Under the pieces are notes generated by a model, which was not told the origin of the DNA, searched no databases, and saw only the letters and a list, made by a program, of their open reading frames with translations. This document shows positions 9,166-16,420 of a stretch of 37,054 bases of DNA, piece by piece. A program made the translations under genes and the position numbers. Position 1 is the stretch's first letter. The number at the start of each line of letters is the position of its first letter. Source of the DNA: Desulfosporosinus sp. I2 (GTDB lineage Bacteria; Bacillota; Desulfitobacteriia; Desulfitobacteriales; Desulfitobacteriaceae). The stretch is taken from NCBI RefSeq assembly GCF_000960765.1, contig NZ_JYNH01000032.1, positions 1 to 37,054 of the forward strand, given 5' to 3'.

Positions 9166-9675
9166 TCACATTTTCGTAAAAATATTTTGGATTAAATCCT
9201 CATACGATTCACCTTGGACATCAAATTTGAAGCGATTTACAAACTCATAAACCTTGTTAAGATAATCATCCTCTGTAACACAATCCTCGCTGAACTTTTC
9301 GTATAGGTATTCGATACCACCCCGTACATAAGAGTTAAATAGGTCCATATTCTTAATCATTGCTTGTTCGTTAGTATCTTCACGAAATGCTCTGTCAGTC
9401 CGTTGTTCAAGGGTCAAATTAGAGGTTTCATCTAATAACATGATCATGCGATAAATAAATTCGCATTTCATCTTTTCTTTATAGAAAACACTTAAAGGAA
9501 TTTCAGCATCATCTTTATTAGAATTATCTTCGGGCTCTTGCTTTCCATTTAAAAAACCCAAAACCGCGCCAATCATATAAACATCCATATAGCGATCAAA
9601 TACCTTAGCGGTATCCTTAAGGAACTTTGTATATGTTGCATGTTTTCCCTTAAGGTTATAATCCTTATCAAACAT
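9166..9675 (-). CDS. Unrecognised 169-aa protein
   Basis: A soluble, charged, mostly helical protein with no recognised motif. Its ATG (9673-9675) directly follows the TAA of the upstream DndD-like half, with AAGGAG 8 nt before it, so it is translationally coupled to that ATPase. It occupies the position held by dndE in Dnd operons, but its length (169 versus roughly 110-130 aa) and sequence do not look like DndE. A partner or clamp of the ATPase is possible. That is context-based inference only. Confidence 0.75.
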   Translation of the reverse strand: MFDKDYNLKGKHATYTKFLKDTAKVFDRYMDVYMIGAVLGFLNGKQEPEDNSNKDDAEIPLSVFYKEKMKCEFIYRMIMLLDETSNLTLEQRTDRAFREDTNEQAMIKNMDLFNSYVRGGIEYLYEKFSEDCVTEDDYLNKVYEFVNRFKFDVQGESYEDLIQNIFTKM

Positions 9676-10749
9676 TTAATCGTGCTCCTTAATGTTTGTG
9701 AGTGTTTCTGACTTCTTATCCAAGAAGTACTTCTGCCCAACTTTATCGCCCATCACAGTCTCAGCAAATCCCCAGTCCTTTGCCATTACTACCATGATTA
9801 CCTGCTCTGCAATATTTGGCAATATCTGAGAGATGTTGCAAACATGCTTTTCGTCGGCATTAGAAAATGGTGCATCCATCACTAGAGGGTATGGTTCAGA
9901 GCTTAAAGCAATATCCAAATCGCCAGTTTTTCCTTTTATTTTTTCTCTTGCCAGATCTACCAATCCAGCAATAAATGCAAAATTCTTCACGGTCTCTAAC
10001 CCACGAGATTCGTCAGTCACAATATCACCATCGTCAAATGCGGTTAATAGAGTTACTTTGTATTTTTCATTAATGACGACCCTTCGTTTACCATGATACA
10101 TTTTTGAAAATATACTATTAACGCGAATTTCAAGTTTCTCTCTAATTTCTCGTTCACTAATTTGATAAGTTTTACTAATCCAATCGTAAATTGATTCTGC
10201 ATAACGCAAGTAAAGTCTTATCTTTTTGTTTTTGTCAGATATAATAGCCAAGCTATCATAAAGTTTTTGACTGTTCTCGATTTGAGTGACTAAACCCCCA
10301 TCTTCCATTAACAATTGTTCTTTTTTAGAAGTAAAACTTCGCAAACGTGCTTTGTAGTCTCTTAGATTCTCTTCGTGTTTCCTCATATCACCCTTGCCCT
10401 TTATCTTTGAACGAATTTCGAGTACTTCATCCTCCCATTCATGTATTCGTCCTTTAGACCGCCGAGTCTCCTCGTAACGGGATTTAATAGTATCATGATA
10501 AGACTCACTCGCTGAACGATAAATAGAAATCTGTTCTTTAAATGTTCTGATCATTGTTCCGATTGATTGTGGAGGAAGATAATCACGTTCCTTAATTAGG
10601 TGAACATGCACAGGGCTACCTTCTTTAATTTCGACACCACAAATACAACGGCCACGCTCAATGATACAGTCGATAGACGTCGAATTCATATCGCGAATAC
10701 CTTTATCGCTGATATCCGCTTCCTCCAGTGCAATTAAGGCTTTTCCCAT
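9676..10749 (-). CDS. DndD-like SMC-type ATPase, C-terminal half (split gene)
   Basis: The 357-aa C-terminal half of an SMC/Rad50-like ATPase. It carries a CICG hook-like motif (C35/C37), a coiled coil (about 60-165), a degenerate signature region (ESRGLETVKNFAF, about 247-259) and Walker B plus D-loop (LVMDAPFSNADE, D292), and ends with the VMAKDW strand. The N-terminal half with Walker A lies in the other frame (10734-11660). Reading across with a -1 shift in GGGAAAAG gives one continuous DndD-sized protein of about 660 aa. The ATG at 10749 has no Shine-Dalgarno sequence, which argues against a naturally separate gene. Possible explanations are a frameshift mutation or sequencing error, recoding at the A-rich site, or weak coupled reinitiation. 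Confidence 0.8.
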   Translation of the reverse strand: MGKALIALEEADISDKGIRDMNSTSIDCIIERGRCICGVEIKEGSPVHVHLIKERDYLPPQSIGTMIRTFKEQISIYRSASESYHDTIKSRYEETRRSKGRIHEWEDEVLEIRSKIKGKGDMRKHEENLRDYKARLRSFTSKKEQLLMEDGGLVTQIENSQKLYDSLAIISDKNKKIRLYLRYAESIYDWISKTYQISEREIREKLEIRVNSIFSKMYHGKRRVVINEKYKVTLLTAFDDGDIVTDESRGLETVKNFAFIAGLVDLAREKIKGKTGDLDIALSSEPYPLVMDAPFSNADEKHVCNISQILPNIAEQVIMVVMAKDWGFAETVMGDKVGQKYFLDKKSETLTNIKEHD

Positions 10750-11660
10750 GATTGGTTGAGCAAAAAGCCGATTGGATTCGTATTGAAACCTTCTAACAAT
10801 CGTTTCACAGTTTGTTTCAACGCTGTTTCTTCTTGCTTAATGCTACGGTCGATTTCTTCACTTTTTTTCTGTAAAGAAGATGTGGATTCATTGTCACGCA
10901 AAATTTCCTCTGTCATTACCTTACGATGCTCATAATGATCAATCTGCTCACGGATATTAACCAGTTCTATTGCAATAAGTTCCCGTCGTTCCGTGAGGCT
11001 CTCAATGCGTTTTTGAGCCTGCTCTGCTTTTTGATTTCCACTAACATCCATACCACTTTTAAATTTTCCAATGACACTTTTCGTAGGACTCTGATTCAAA
11101 TGTTTCATGGCATTATCCAATACAGATAACCCAAGTAATCCCTTGACGGATTCTGATACATCTTGCTTATTGCTAATATTACCAATTCTTTCCCCATCAA
11201 AGAAAAAGTAGTTTGAAAGCTCCTGAGGTAATATCTTACTAATAGTCGCATTTACAGCGACACCACTACGAACAGGCTCAACTTGTCCATCTTCCCTTTT
11301 ATAGGAAACCTTTGCTGGGCCAGGCGGCAGACCACGAACTCCCCTATTATCACAAACGTAATCCTGTGAACGGCTAATAATATATTCTGTACTATCGTGT
11401 TTTAAGCATATTTCAACCTCAACTGTTTCTTTCTTGTCAGAATGCATTTTGCGTGCAATATCAAGATTTAACAATTCTTTAGTTGGAAAATTCACTATAC
11501 CATATAACGCCCAGTTAAATGCTTGCACAAGTGTAGTTTTACCACTAGTGTTGGCGCCAATAATTACTGTTACATTGCATTGGCTATTGCAAGAAAACGC
11601 AATCTTCTGTTCGCCAGCATATTGACGGAAATTTTTCAAATAGAGTGATCTTAGTAGCAT
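10734..11660 (-). CDS. DndD-like SMC-type ATPase, N-terminal half (split gene)
   Basis: A 308-aa protein starting LLRSLYLKNFRQYAGEQ, the typical opening of DndD/RecF-like ATPases, with Walker A GANTSGKT (35-42). It also has an FFFDGERI stretch characteristic of the DndD N-lobe, and a coiled coil from about 200 to the end. It stops right after ...NQSWEKP, where the -1 frame continues as WEKALIALEE. In Dnd systems DndD is an ATPase of the sulfur-modification complex. Here it sits between the helicase and unknown genes. Its ATG overlaps the end of the small upstream gene by 10 nt, with AGAGG 7-8 nt before it. Without Walker B in the same chain the half alone would not be an active ATPase. Confidence 0.8.
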   Translation of the reverse strand: MLLRSLYLKNFRQYAGEQKIAFSCNSQCNVTVIIGANTSGKTTLVQAFNWALYGIVNFPTKELLNLDIARKMHSDKKETVEVEICLKHDSTEYIISRSQDYVCDNRGVRGLPPGPAKVSYKREDGQVEPVRSGVAVNATISKILPQELSNYFFFDGERIGNISNKQDVSESVKGLLGLSVLDNAMKHLNQSPTKSVIGKFKSGMDVSGNQKAEQAQKRIESLTERRELIAIELVNIREQIDHYEHRKVMTEEILRDNESTSSLQKKSEEIDRSIKQEETALKQTVKRLLEGFNTNPIGFLLNQSWEKP

Positions 11661-11821
11661 TTTTTAACCTCTTCCTCGATCAGCTTACGGATCTTTTCAA
11701 TCATCTCGTCATTTGTGAACACCCTCGTTCTGAGATTCTCTCGTTCAAGGTGAAGGATGTCAAACTTTAACCGGTTGATCTTTTTCTCTTCTAGTGGTTG
11801 AAACATGCTATCAGACGTCAT
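11651..11821 (-). CDS. Small charged protein between helicase and DndD-like ATPase
   Basis: A 56-aa basic/acidic helical protein (KKINRLKFDILHLERENL, then EKIRKLIEEEVKKC). ATG 11819-11821 is chosen because it overlaps the helicase stop (GAAAATGACGTCTGA), a common coupling arrangement. A longer frame would lie wholly inside the helicase. Its own end overlaps the start of the ATPase gene. The tight overlaps on both sides show it is a real cistron. It may bridge the helicase and the ATPase. No family was recognised. Confidence 0.7.
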   Translation of the reverse strand: MTSDSMFQPLEEKKINRLKFDILHLERENLRTRVFTNDEMIEKIRKLIEEEVKKCY

Positions 11822-13976
11822 TTTCACTACCTCCGAATTCTTCCATCTTATAGGCATCTTCGATTTCTACAATAAGTCTATCTGATTCTGCTGGATTATC
11901 TGCAATGGCAGCGAAATCCCGCATTCTGGCTAATTCACGCCTTACCAGTGACAAATCCATCTTTAATTCCTCCGCTTCGACTATTCCCACCATATCCAAT
12001 GGACGCGGTAATGTAATAAAATCATAGATCACTGCATGAGTTTTACCTGGAAATTTCCGAAGTACTCGACCTCGTCGCTGTACATATTCCTTCGGATTGG
12101 TACTACTCGCTAGAATAAATGCCATTTTGATGCTAGGTATATTAACACCCTCGTCTAAGCATCGGATTGCAACTAAAGCTTGAATGTGCCTGCCCTGTGA
12201 AAATTCCGTTTTGAGAAGCTCTCGTTTTTCCGCACTTTCTGCGGATGTGAACTGGGAAATTTTCATGTTGAGCTTGTTACCCAGCAAATCCGATACCACA
12301 TCAATTTGACGCATTTCAAAATCATCTGCAACGCCTTCAATGTACTCAGGATCGCGCAAGGTTGCTGCGCCACAATAAACTAGAATGTGATTGTCATTTT
12401 GGAAAGGCGTCATCAGTTCATACAACTTGGCAATCTTTTCCTTTGCTGCTGCTACTATACGAGCCCTTTTGATGAGTAGCAGCTTACCATGTTCGCTAAT
12501 TTTCAGTTTTCCTCTACTGTCTGTGCTACAATGTTTAAACACTTCCCTAGTTATAACTATGTACTGTTCCAACTCGCCATCGCTTAAGTGAACTACAATG
12601 GGATAGTAATAATAGGGTGTGAGCTTGTCTTCTCGGACTGCACGATCAAGTGTGTATTCGATACATTTTTCTCCGAAATATCCCATCAGTTTCGCAGTTC
12701 CTTCTTCATCGCTATGCCTCTCAAGCGTGGCAGACAATGCCAAACGATAGGTGATTTTTGGATTTAACGTGCCACTGAGATTGGTAGCTCCAAAATTATG
12801 TGCCTCATCAACTACTAGCAACACATTTTCTTCCAACAAATCCATTTGCTCTCGTACAAATTTCGAGGAAAATGTAGCATTAGTCGTAATAAAACAAAAA
12901 TGCTCTTTTATTCCTAGTTTAAAATCAATTACAACATCCTTTAATCTTGACTTCCAGTTTTTTTGTTTTGAAGCCGAATAACCTACAATCGGTTTCATAT
13001 TAAACATCACAATATCTTCTACCCACTGTTCAACCAAGTGCTGATAAGGGCAAACAATCACAACCGCCAGCCTATACCCACAATGACTATACAGTTTTGC
13101 TATAGCACCCAAACCGGTGAAGGTCTTTCCTGTCCCTGTAGCCATGTCAAAAATCCCACGAAAATTCAGTGTAACCCATTGTTCTATTGCCTCAATCTGG
13201 TAATCGTGAAGCTGCACTCCCTTTGGAATACATGGACCGTCATGAGCATGAGCGGGCTTGTGAATACAATACTCAGCTTCGGTTTCATCAATTGTCATAT
13301 CAATGGGCCCTAGTTTATATGTCTGGAGTTTATCAAACGCCACCTTGGGGAATTCCACGATGCTTACATTGGGCTCACAATCATTCCAAAGCGTATTAAA
13401 AGCGGCATCTTTTGCCCGTGCACGGACGTTTTCATCTTTCCAGGAGCAAAATACATCGATAGTTTCATAGTTGCTCGTAAAAGCGGTAGAGGTTTCATTC
13501 ATGGAGCCAGTAAACGCAATAATATTGTCCTCGTTGTCATAGAAAACGCCCATTTTCTCATGATACATACCGATACCACCACCCGCCTCAGTGAAGGCAA
13601 TTTTAATATCTAAGCGACCATCTGCAATCAAATTAGCCAAGAGATTAAGTCTCTTTTCTTCAAAATGGTCACGTGGTTCAGTAAAGGAATTAAGCACTGC
13701 CCGTTCGATTACTTGGGCACGTTCTTCATATCCTTTGACGATAGCCTGAACATCCTCGTCTTGCAGTTTTGGAGATGCAATTAACATAATGCGACCACCG
13801 TTTTTTATGAGACCTGTGATGCCCCGAGAAATTTCTATCAAAGCAGTTGAGGAGAAGAAACCCACCGCACGCTTGTATAATAAAGCCTTTTGCAAAGTAG
13901 GAATATAGAAATCTGTTACAACGTTATCACTGAGTGAGCGGTATTCAGATTTAATGTTCAACTCCTGGAATCCCAC
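11811..13976 (-). CDS. PLD-nuclease/DEAH-box helicase, phosphorothioation-associated restriction type
   Basis: A 721-aa protein. The N-terminal domain (about 1-205) is phospholipase-D-like with one HxK motif (H139/K141) followed by GSMNETSTA. The helicase part has Q-motif-like HDYQ (257-260), Walker A MATGTGKT (278-285), DEAH (390-393), SAT (415-417) and the motif VI-type QRRGRVLR near 640. Such PLD-SF2 helicases are annotated as restriction components near dnd-type loci. It is the first gene of the left operon. The GTG start at 13974-13976 has GGGGG a few nt upstream and gives the conserved opening with DFYIPTLQKALLYKRAVGFF. It probably unwinds or translocates along and cleaves invading DNA. 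The domain calls are firm; the link to sulfur modification is contextual. Confidence 0.88.
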   Translation of the reverse strand: MGFQELNIKSEYRSLSDNVVTDFYIPTLQKALLYKRAVGFFSSTALIEISRGITGLIKNGGRIMLIASPKLQDEDVQAIVKGYEERAQVIERAVLNSFTEPRDHFEEKRLNLLANLIADGRLDIKIAFTEAGGGIGMYHEKMGVFYDNEDNIIAFTGSMNETSTAFTSNYETIDVFCSWKDENVRARAKDAAFNTLWNDCEPNVSIVEFPKVAFDKLQTYKLGPIDMTIDETEAEYCIHKPAHAHDGPCIPKGVQLHDYQIEAIEQWVTLNFRGIFDMATGTGKTFTGLGAIAKLYSHCGYRLAVVIVCPYQHLVEQWVEDIVMFNMKPIVGYSASKQKNWKSRLKDVVIDFKLGIKEHFCFITTNATFSSKFVREQMDLLEENVLLVVDEAHNFGATNLSGTLNPKITYRLALSATLERHSDEEGTAKLMGYFGEKCIEYTLDRAVREDKLTPYYYYPIVVHLSDGELEQYIVITREVFKHCSTDSRGKLKISEHGKLLLIKRARIVAAAKEKIAKLYELMTPFQNDNHILVYCGAATLRDPEYIEGVADDFEMRQIDVVSDLLGNKLNMKISQFTSAESAEKRELLKTEFSQGRHIQALVAIRCLDEGVNIPSIKMAFILASSTNPKEYVQRRGRVLRKFPGKTHAVIYDFITLPRPLDMVGIVEAEELKMDLSLVRRELARMRDFAAIADNPAESDRLIVEIEDAYKMEEFGGSENDV

Positions 13977-14091
13977 AATAAACCCCCAAACTATTTTGTT
14001 GATATATGGATTTCACCAAAAGGGGTTCCCGTTTGCTCAGCTCAGCCGGCTTAGAGATGAAACCTAATGGCCGCGACAACCTCCAAAATTG

Positions 14092-14232
14092 TTAAAAATA
14101 AATATCGGTGACTGGATACTGAAGAAATAGATATTGGGCTTGGTCGGGACCAAAGGTATCACAAAACAGCTCGACAAAGAGATCTTCGGCGACACTACCC
14201 AGACTTCCCTTAGGCTTGATCTTATCAGTCAT
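14092..14232 (-). pseudogene. 5' fragment of a second DEAD/DEAH helicase
   Basis: A 46-codon frame starting ATG 14230-14232 reads MTDKIKPKGSLGSVAEDLF, then ELFCDTFGPDQAQYLFLQYP, before a stop. It looks like the N-terminus of a large Firmicute helicase that carries a nuclease-like domain at its start. It begins 12 nt after the MazG-like gene, so the two once formed an operon. The remaining part is absent; the phosphorothioation-like operon starts about 115 bp further on. This is probably the junction where that island replaced the rest of the gene. Confidence 0.55.
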
Positions 14233-14244
14233 TTATTCAACACC

Positions 14245-14526
14245 TCAACCGTCGATAACTCCTTTAAGCAACAGTTTCTCCTTAAAGGCGCCTCTCTCCT
14301 GAACTTTTTGCTTTCTGATCAATTCAAACTGTTGTAAAGAGATGTTCTTATGGTCCAAGATCGCATAAACGACTTCAACCAAATCTGCCAGCTCTTCAAT
14401 ACTCTGGCTGTCCAGGTACTCCTGAAGTTCTTCACCTAATTTTGCGTTTAATGATTCTAGGTACTCCTTACCGGAGACCTTCTTTAATAAACCTAAATTC
14501 TTCATTATTTTGTAAAACCCTGCCAA
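14245..14526 (-). CDS. MazG-like nucleotide pyrophosphohydrolase, N-terminus altered
   Basis: An all-alpha NTP pyrophosphohydrolase-like protein with the pattern EYLESLNAKLGEELQEYL, then EELADLVEVVYAIL and RGAFKEKLLL, close to the MazG-like family often annotated as phosphoribosyl-ATP pyrophosphohydrolase. Metal-binding acidic residues are the EELQE and EELAD clusters. Relatives begin with YNKLVRDKIPEII. Here that part is replaced: an in-frame stop lies upstream, and only a loosely similar GTG TAT AAT segment remains in another frame at about 14567. The start is therefore uncertain (TTG 14526 or ATG 14505) and the gene may be a pseudogene. The first codons lie inside the 247-bp repeat shared with 21.2 kb. 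Confidence 0.65.
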   Translation of the reverse strand: MAGFYKIMKNLGLLKKVSGKEYLESLNAKLGEELQEYLDSQSIEELADLVEVVYAILDHKNISLQQFELIRKQKVQERGAFKEKLLLKGVIDG

Positions 14527-14731
14527 GAACTGTTTCTTATTACAATATTCTTGAAATTATACACTATTAGCAAGGACTCTCTGCTTGATAGCCTTCTTTC
14601 CTTGCATACTCTGCGTAAATCATAGCACTCAACTCAGACATTTCTATGTTAATAAGACAATAAGAGGAGCGAAGCCTAAGGTTCACTTAGTTTCGCTCCT
14701 TTCATTGTCTTATCCTCTCAAATGACTCGTT
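14485..14731. repeat. 247-bp dispersed repeat, copy 1
   Basis: This segment matches 21220-21467 in the same orientation over essentially its full length, at roughly 80-85% identity by eye. It includes the first codons and upstream region of the MazG-like gene and a strong hairpin at its distal end. Homology stops sharply at both ends (…CTCAAATGACWCGTT). It may be a duplicated upstream region, a MITE-like element or a conserved non-coding RNA. Confidence 0.75.
14665..14704 (+). terminator. Hairpin in repeat copy 1
   Basis: AGGAGCGAAGCCTAAG - GTTCA - CTTAGTTTCGCTCCT forms a stem of about 14 pairs with one bulge, followed by TTTC. It looks like an intrinsic terminator, possibly acting in both directions. 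The same structure is kept in the second copy despite base changes. Confidence 0.55.
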
Positions 14732-15193
14732 CTTCCAGTTCTATCTTCAGAACATCATCTCGCCGTTATCAACGCTACTTATGTCTGGATTCTTCACAGT
14801 GTCGGCATTACGGTTGATATTAATTACGGCTCAACATTTTATGGGCAAAGCAAGTTGTTAACGAAGATCCTACTAGAGCTTGAAGGAAAAATTCAGTGTT
14901 TATTTTAGCCTTCAATGGGCCAAAGTGGACCATGAAAGTTTACATGTGAAAAGTTATCTCTGTCTTGAATCGATGAAGTGGCAGACATAATTAGCTTTTT
15001 TCCTGTTGGCATTCTGATTATCTCCATCCCAGTAATTCACCTGCAGTTTCCGACAACCTCATTGGATTTCCTGCAATATTTTCTATATAGCACTTCTTAA
15101 ATCTGGATAGCTCTATTAAGTTGATTCTCCGTTGTAGTGAGGGATGAAATGCCCCGTATCGACGAAGCAATACTCATCGTGATATCAAAAATA
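14732..15193. other. 462-bp gap; one small possible ORF
   Basis: No confident gene. A 40-aa minus-strand frame (14905-15027, opening MEIIRMPTGKKLIM) has AGGTGA 9 nt upstream, but no homologue is recognised. The rest looks like decayed sequence. Confidence 0.25.
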
Positions 15194-15505
15194 CTAATCC
15201 TTACTCATCGATTCCAGTAACTTCTGAAGATATTCTATTTGTTCCGGCGAAAGTTTTCTGGCTGTGTCCACCAGACGGCGAAGTTCCGACTCAAGCTGCG
15301 GGCGTTCCTCGGCAAAAAATTCTGTAAGCGTGACATTGAGAGCTAAACATATCTTTTCGATCGTAATAGCGTTTGGTGATTTTTTCCCAGCTTCTATATC
15401 GCTAATCGTTGTTTGACCAATTTCCGCAATATCGGCCAAATCTTTTTGACTTAACTTATTCTTTTTTCTTAATTCCAAAAATTTAGAGCCATAATCGATT
15501 CCCAT
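15194..15505 (-). CDS. XRE-family helix-turn-helix regulator
   Basis: A 103-aa protein. Residues about 8-62 form an HTH_3 domain (KNKLSQKDLADIAEIGQTTI, then DIEAGKKSP). The tail is a helical segment (SPEQIEYLQKLLESM) that may dimerise. ATG 15503-15505 is preferred over the longer frame because GGGAG lies 8 nt upstream and the extra N-terminus would be hydrophobic and atypical. It is transcribed divergently from the second HTH gene, with three copies of a GCTAAAGC box between them, so it likely represses both promoters. Confidence 0.9.
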   Translation of the reverse strand: MGIDYGSKFLELRKKNKLSQKDLADIAEIGQTTISDIEAGKKSPNAITIEKICLALNVTLTEFFAEERPQLESELRRLVDTARKLSPEQIEYLQKLLESMSKD

Positions 15506-15520
15506 TATTTCACTCCCTAT

Positions 15521-15601
15521 CGCTAAAGCAATTATAACAAATAAAAAAGTCATCCAATAGTACGCTAAAGCGGTTGTATAATACTGCTAAAGCAATTATA
15601 A
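15521..15601. promoter_or_regulatory. Three phased operator boxes and divergent promoters
   Basis: The box GCTAAAGC occurs at 15522, 15564 and 15586, two of them followed by AATTATAA. The start-to-start distances of 42 and 22 bp are close to four and two helical turns, so bound proteins would lie on one face. A plausible plus-strand promoter is TTGTAT (15574-15579), 17 bp, TATAAT (15597-15602), with the third box in the spacer. A minus-strand TATAAT lies at 15536-15531. Confidence 0.6.
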
Positions 15602-15627
15602 TTGTTATAAAAAGGAAGTGTGCCTTT

Positions 15628-15858
15628 ATGCAAAATCTTAACTATCTTCGAACCAAACAAAATTTGTCTCAGGCTGAGCTTTCCAGACGCTCGAGTGTTT
15701 CCCAAACCTATATTTCCGAACTGGAAGCCAAGAAGAAACAGCCTACCTATCCCATCCTGAAGAAACTTGCTGCCGCTCTCAGTGTTAGTATTGCCGAACT
15801 GATCGGAGAACAATCTCCTGAACAGCAGGAGGAAGACGATGTCCCGACACCTCAGTGA
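15628..15858 (+). CDS. Small XRE-family helix-turn-helix protein
   Basis: A 76-aa protein that is almost entirely one HTH_3 domain (TKQNLSQAELSRRSSVSQTY, then ISELEAKKKQPTYPILKKLA) with a short acidic tail (EQQEEDDVPTPQ). ATG 15628 has AGGAAG about 10 nt upstream; the longer frame would run through the promoter region. It overlaps the next gene by 20 nt. It probably works with or against the divergent XRE regulator. Confidence 0.9.
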   Translation: MQNLNYLRTKQNLSQAELSRRSSVSQTYISELEAKKKQPTYPILKKLAAALSVSIAELIGEQSPEQQEEDDVPTPQ

Positions 15859-16072
15859 TTTTGAGATTGGCTATGAATATGTCCGCAAGCGCTATTCGGT
15901 TTTGGCCAAACATGGCTCCCAACATTTATGGGAACTGGGAAACGCTTACCTGCAGACAAGGGGTGCTAACGCCGAGCTTTCCAGAGGCATGGGATTCTAT
16001 TTCCTGGAGTTAGGAATTAAAATGCGTCTTTCTGAAATTACACCGGCCCATAAAAAAGAAGACTACGTTTAG
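15839..16072 (+). CDS. Small protein of unknown function in the HTH operon
   Basis: A 77-aa soluble protein (MSRHLSDFEIGYEYVRKRYS, then LWELGNAYLQTRGA). The start overlaps the HTH gene, with AGGAGGAAG just upstream, so it is translationally coupled. No family was recognised. The arrangement of regulator plus small partner resembles phage or integrative-element control genes. Confidence 0.65.
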   Translation: MSRHLSDFEIGYEYVRKRYSVLAKHGSQHLWELGNAYLQTRGANAELSRGMGFYFLELGIKMRLSEITPAHKKEDYV

Positions 16073-16079
16073 AAGTCCG

Positions 16080-16265
16080 CTTTGCTTTCTTTATTGCAGT
16101 TCGACAATCAACATTGTCCTCAATGAGGGTGTCAATGTCATTCGATAACTCTCCCCTAGAAGTAGATCCAAATACCCCTATTTTACACAATCCGAATTTC
16201 ACAAACAAATTGTTACGAATTATAATGTCTTCCAACTGAGATATTTGATTAATTTGCTGAATTCA
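16080..16265 (-). pseudogene. Broken MNT-type nucleotidyltransferase
   Basis: The frame reads ISQLEDIIIRNNLFVKFGL, then GVFGSTSRGELSNDIDTLIE, closely paralogous to the intact gene at 21565-21945 (GVFGSTARGEVSNDIDILIE). The nucleotidyltransferase GS...RG...NDID core is kept. After DNVDCRT the similarity ends, the frame runs out, and the start codon is also lost. Beyond it, to 16420, only GC-rich sequence with no gene is seen. Confidence 0.75.
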
Positions 16266-16420
16266 ATCTCCCATGCCCTGACGACTTCCCTCTTCACGAG
16301 GGGGAGCAAGGTGCGAACACGGATCCAATTCTGTGTGCATTTGTCAATCTGAATAACGAAAAGAGCCCTGCATCCGGTTTGTCCAGTTTGGGCTCCAATG
16401 ACAATTCATTCAACATGGGG

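Noticed and set aside
9166-9675. The 169-aa gene as dndE
   Set aside because: The position fits, but the length and sequence do not resemble the short basic DndE protein.
10734-10749. Canonical -1 programmed frameshift site
   Set aside because: The zero-frame codons at the A run are GAA AAG, so the P-site tRNA would mismatch after slipping. The sequence alone does not prove recoding.
1-13976. A standard Dnd or BREX locus
   Set aside because: No DndB, DndE, DndA, PglX methyltransferase or PglZ phosphatase is present; only single components resemble those systems.
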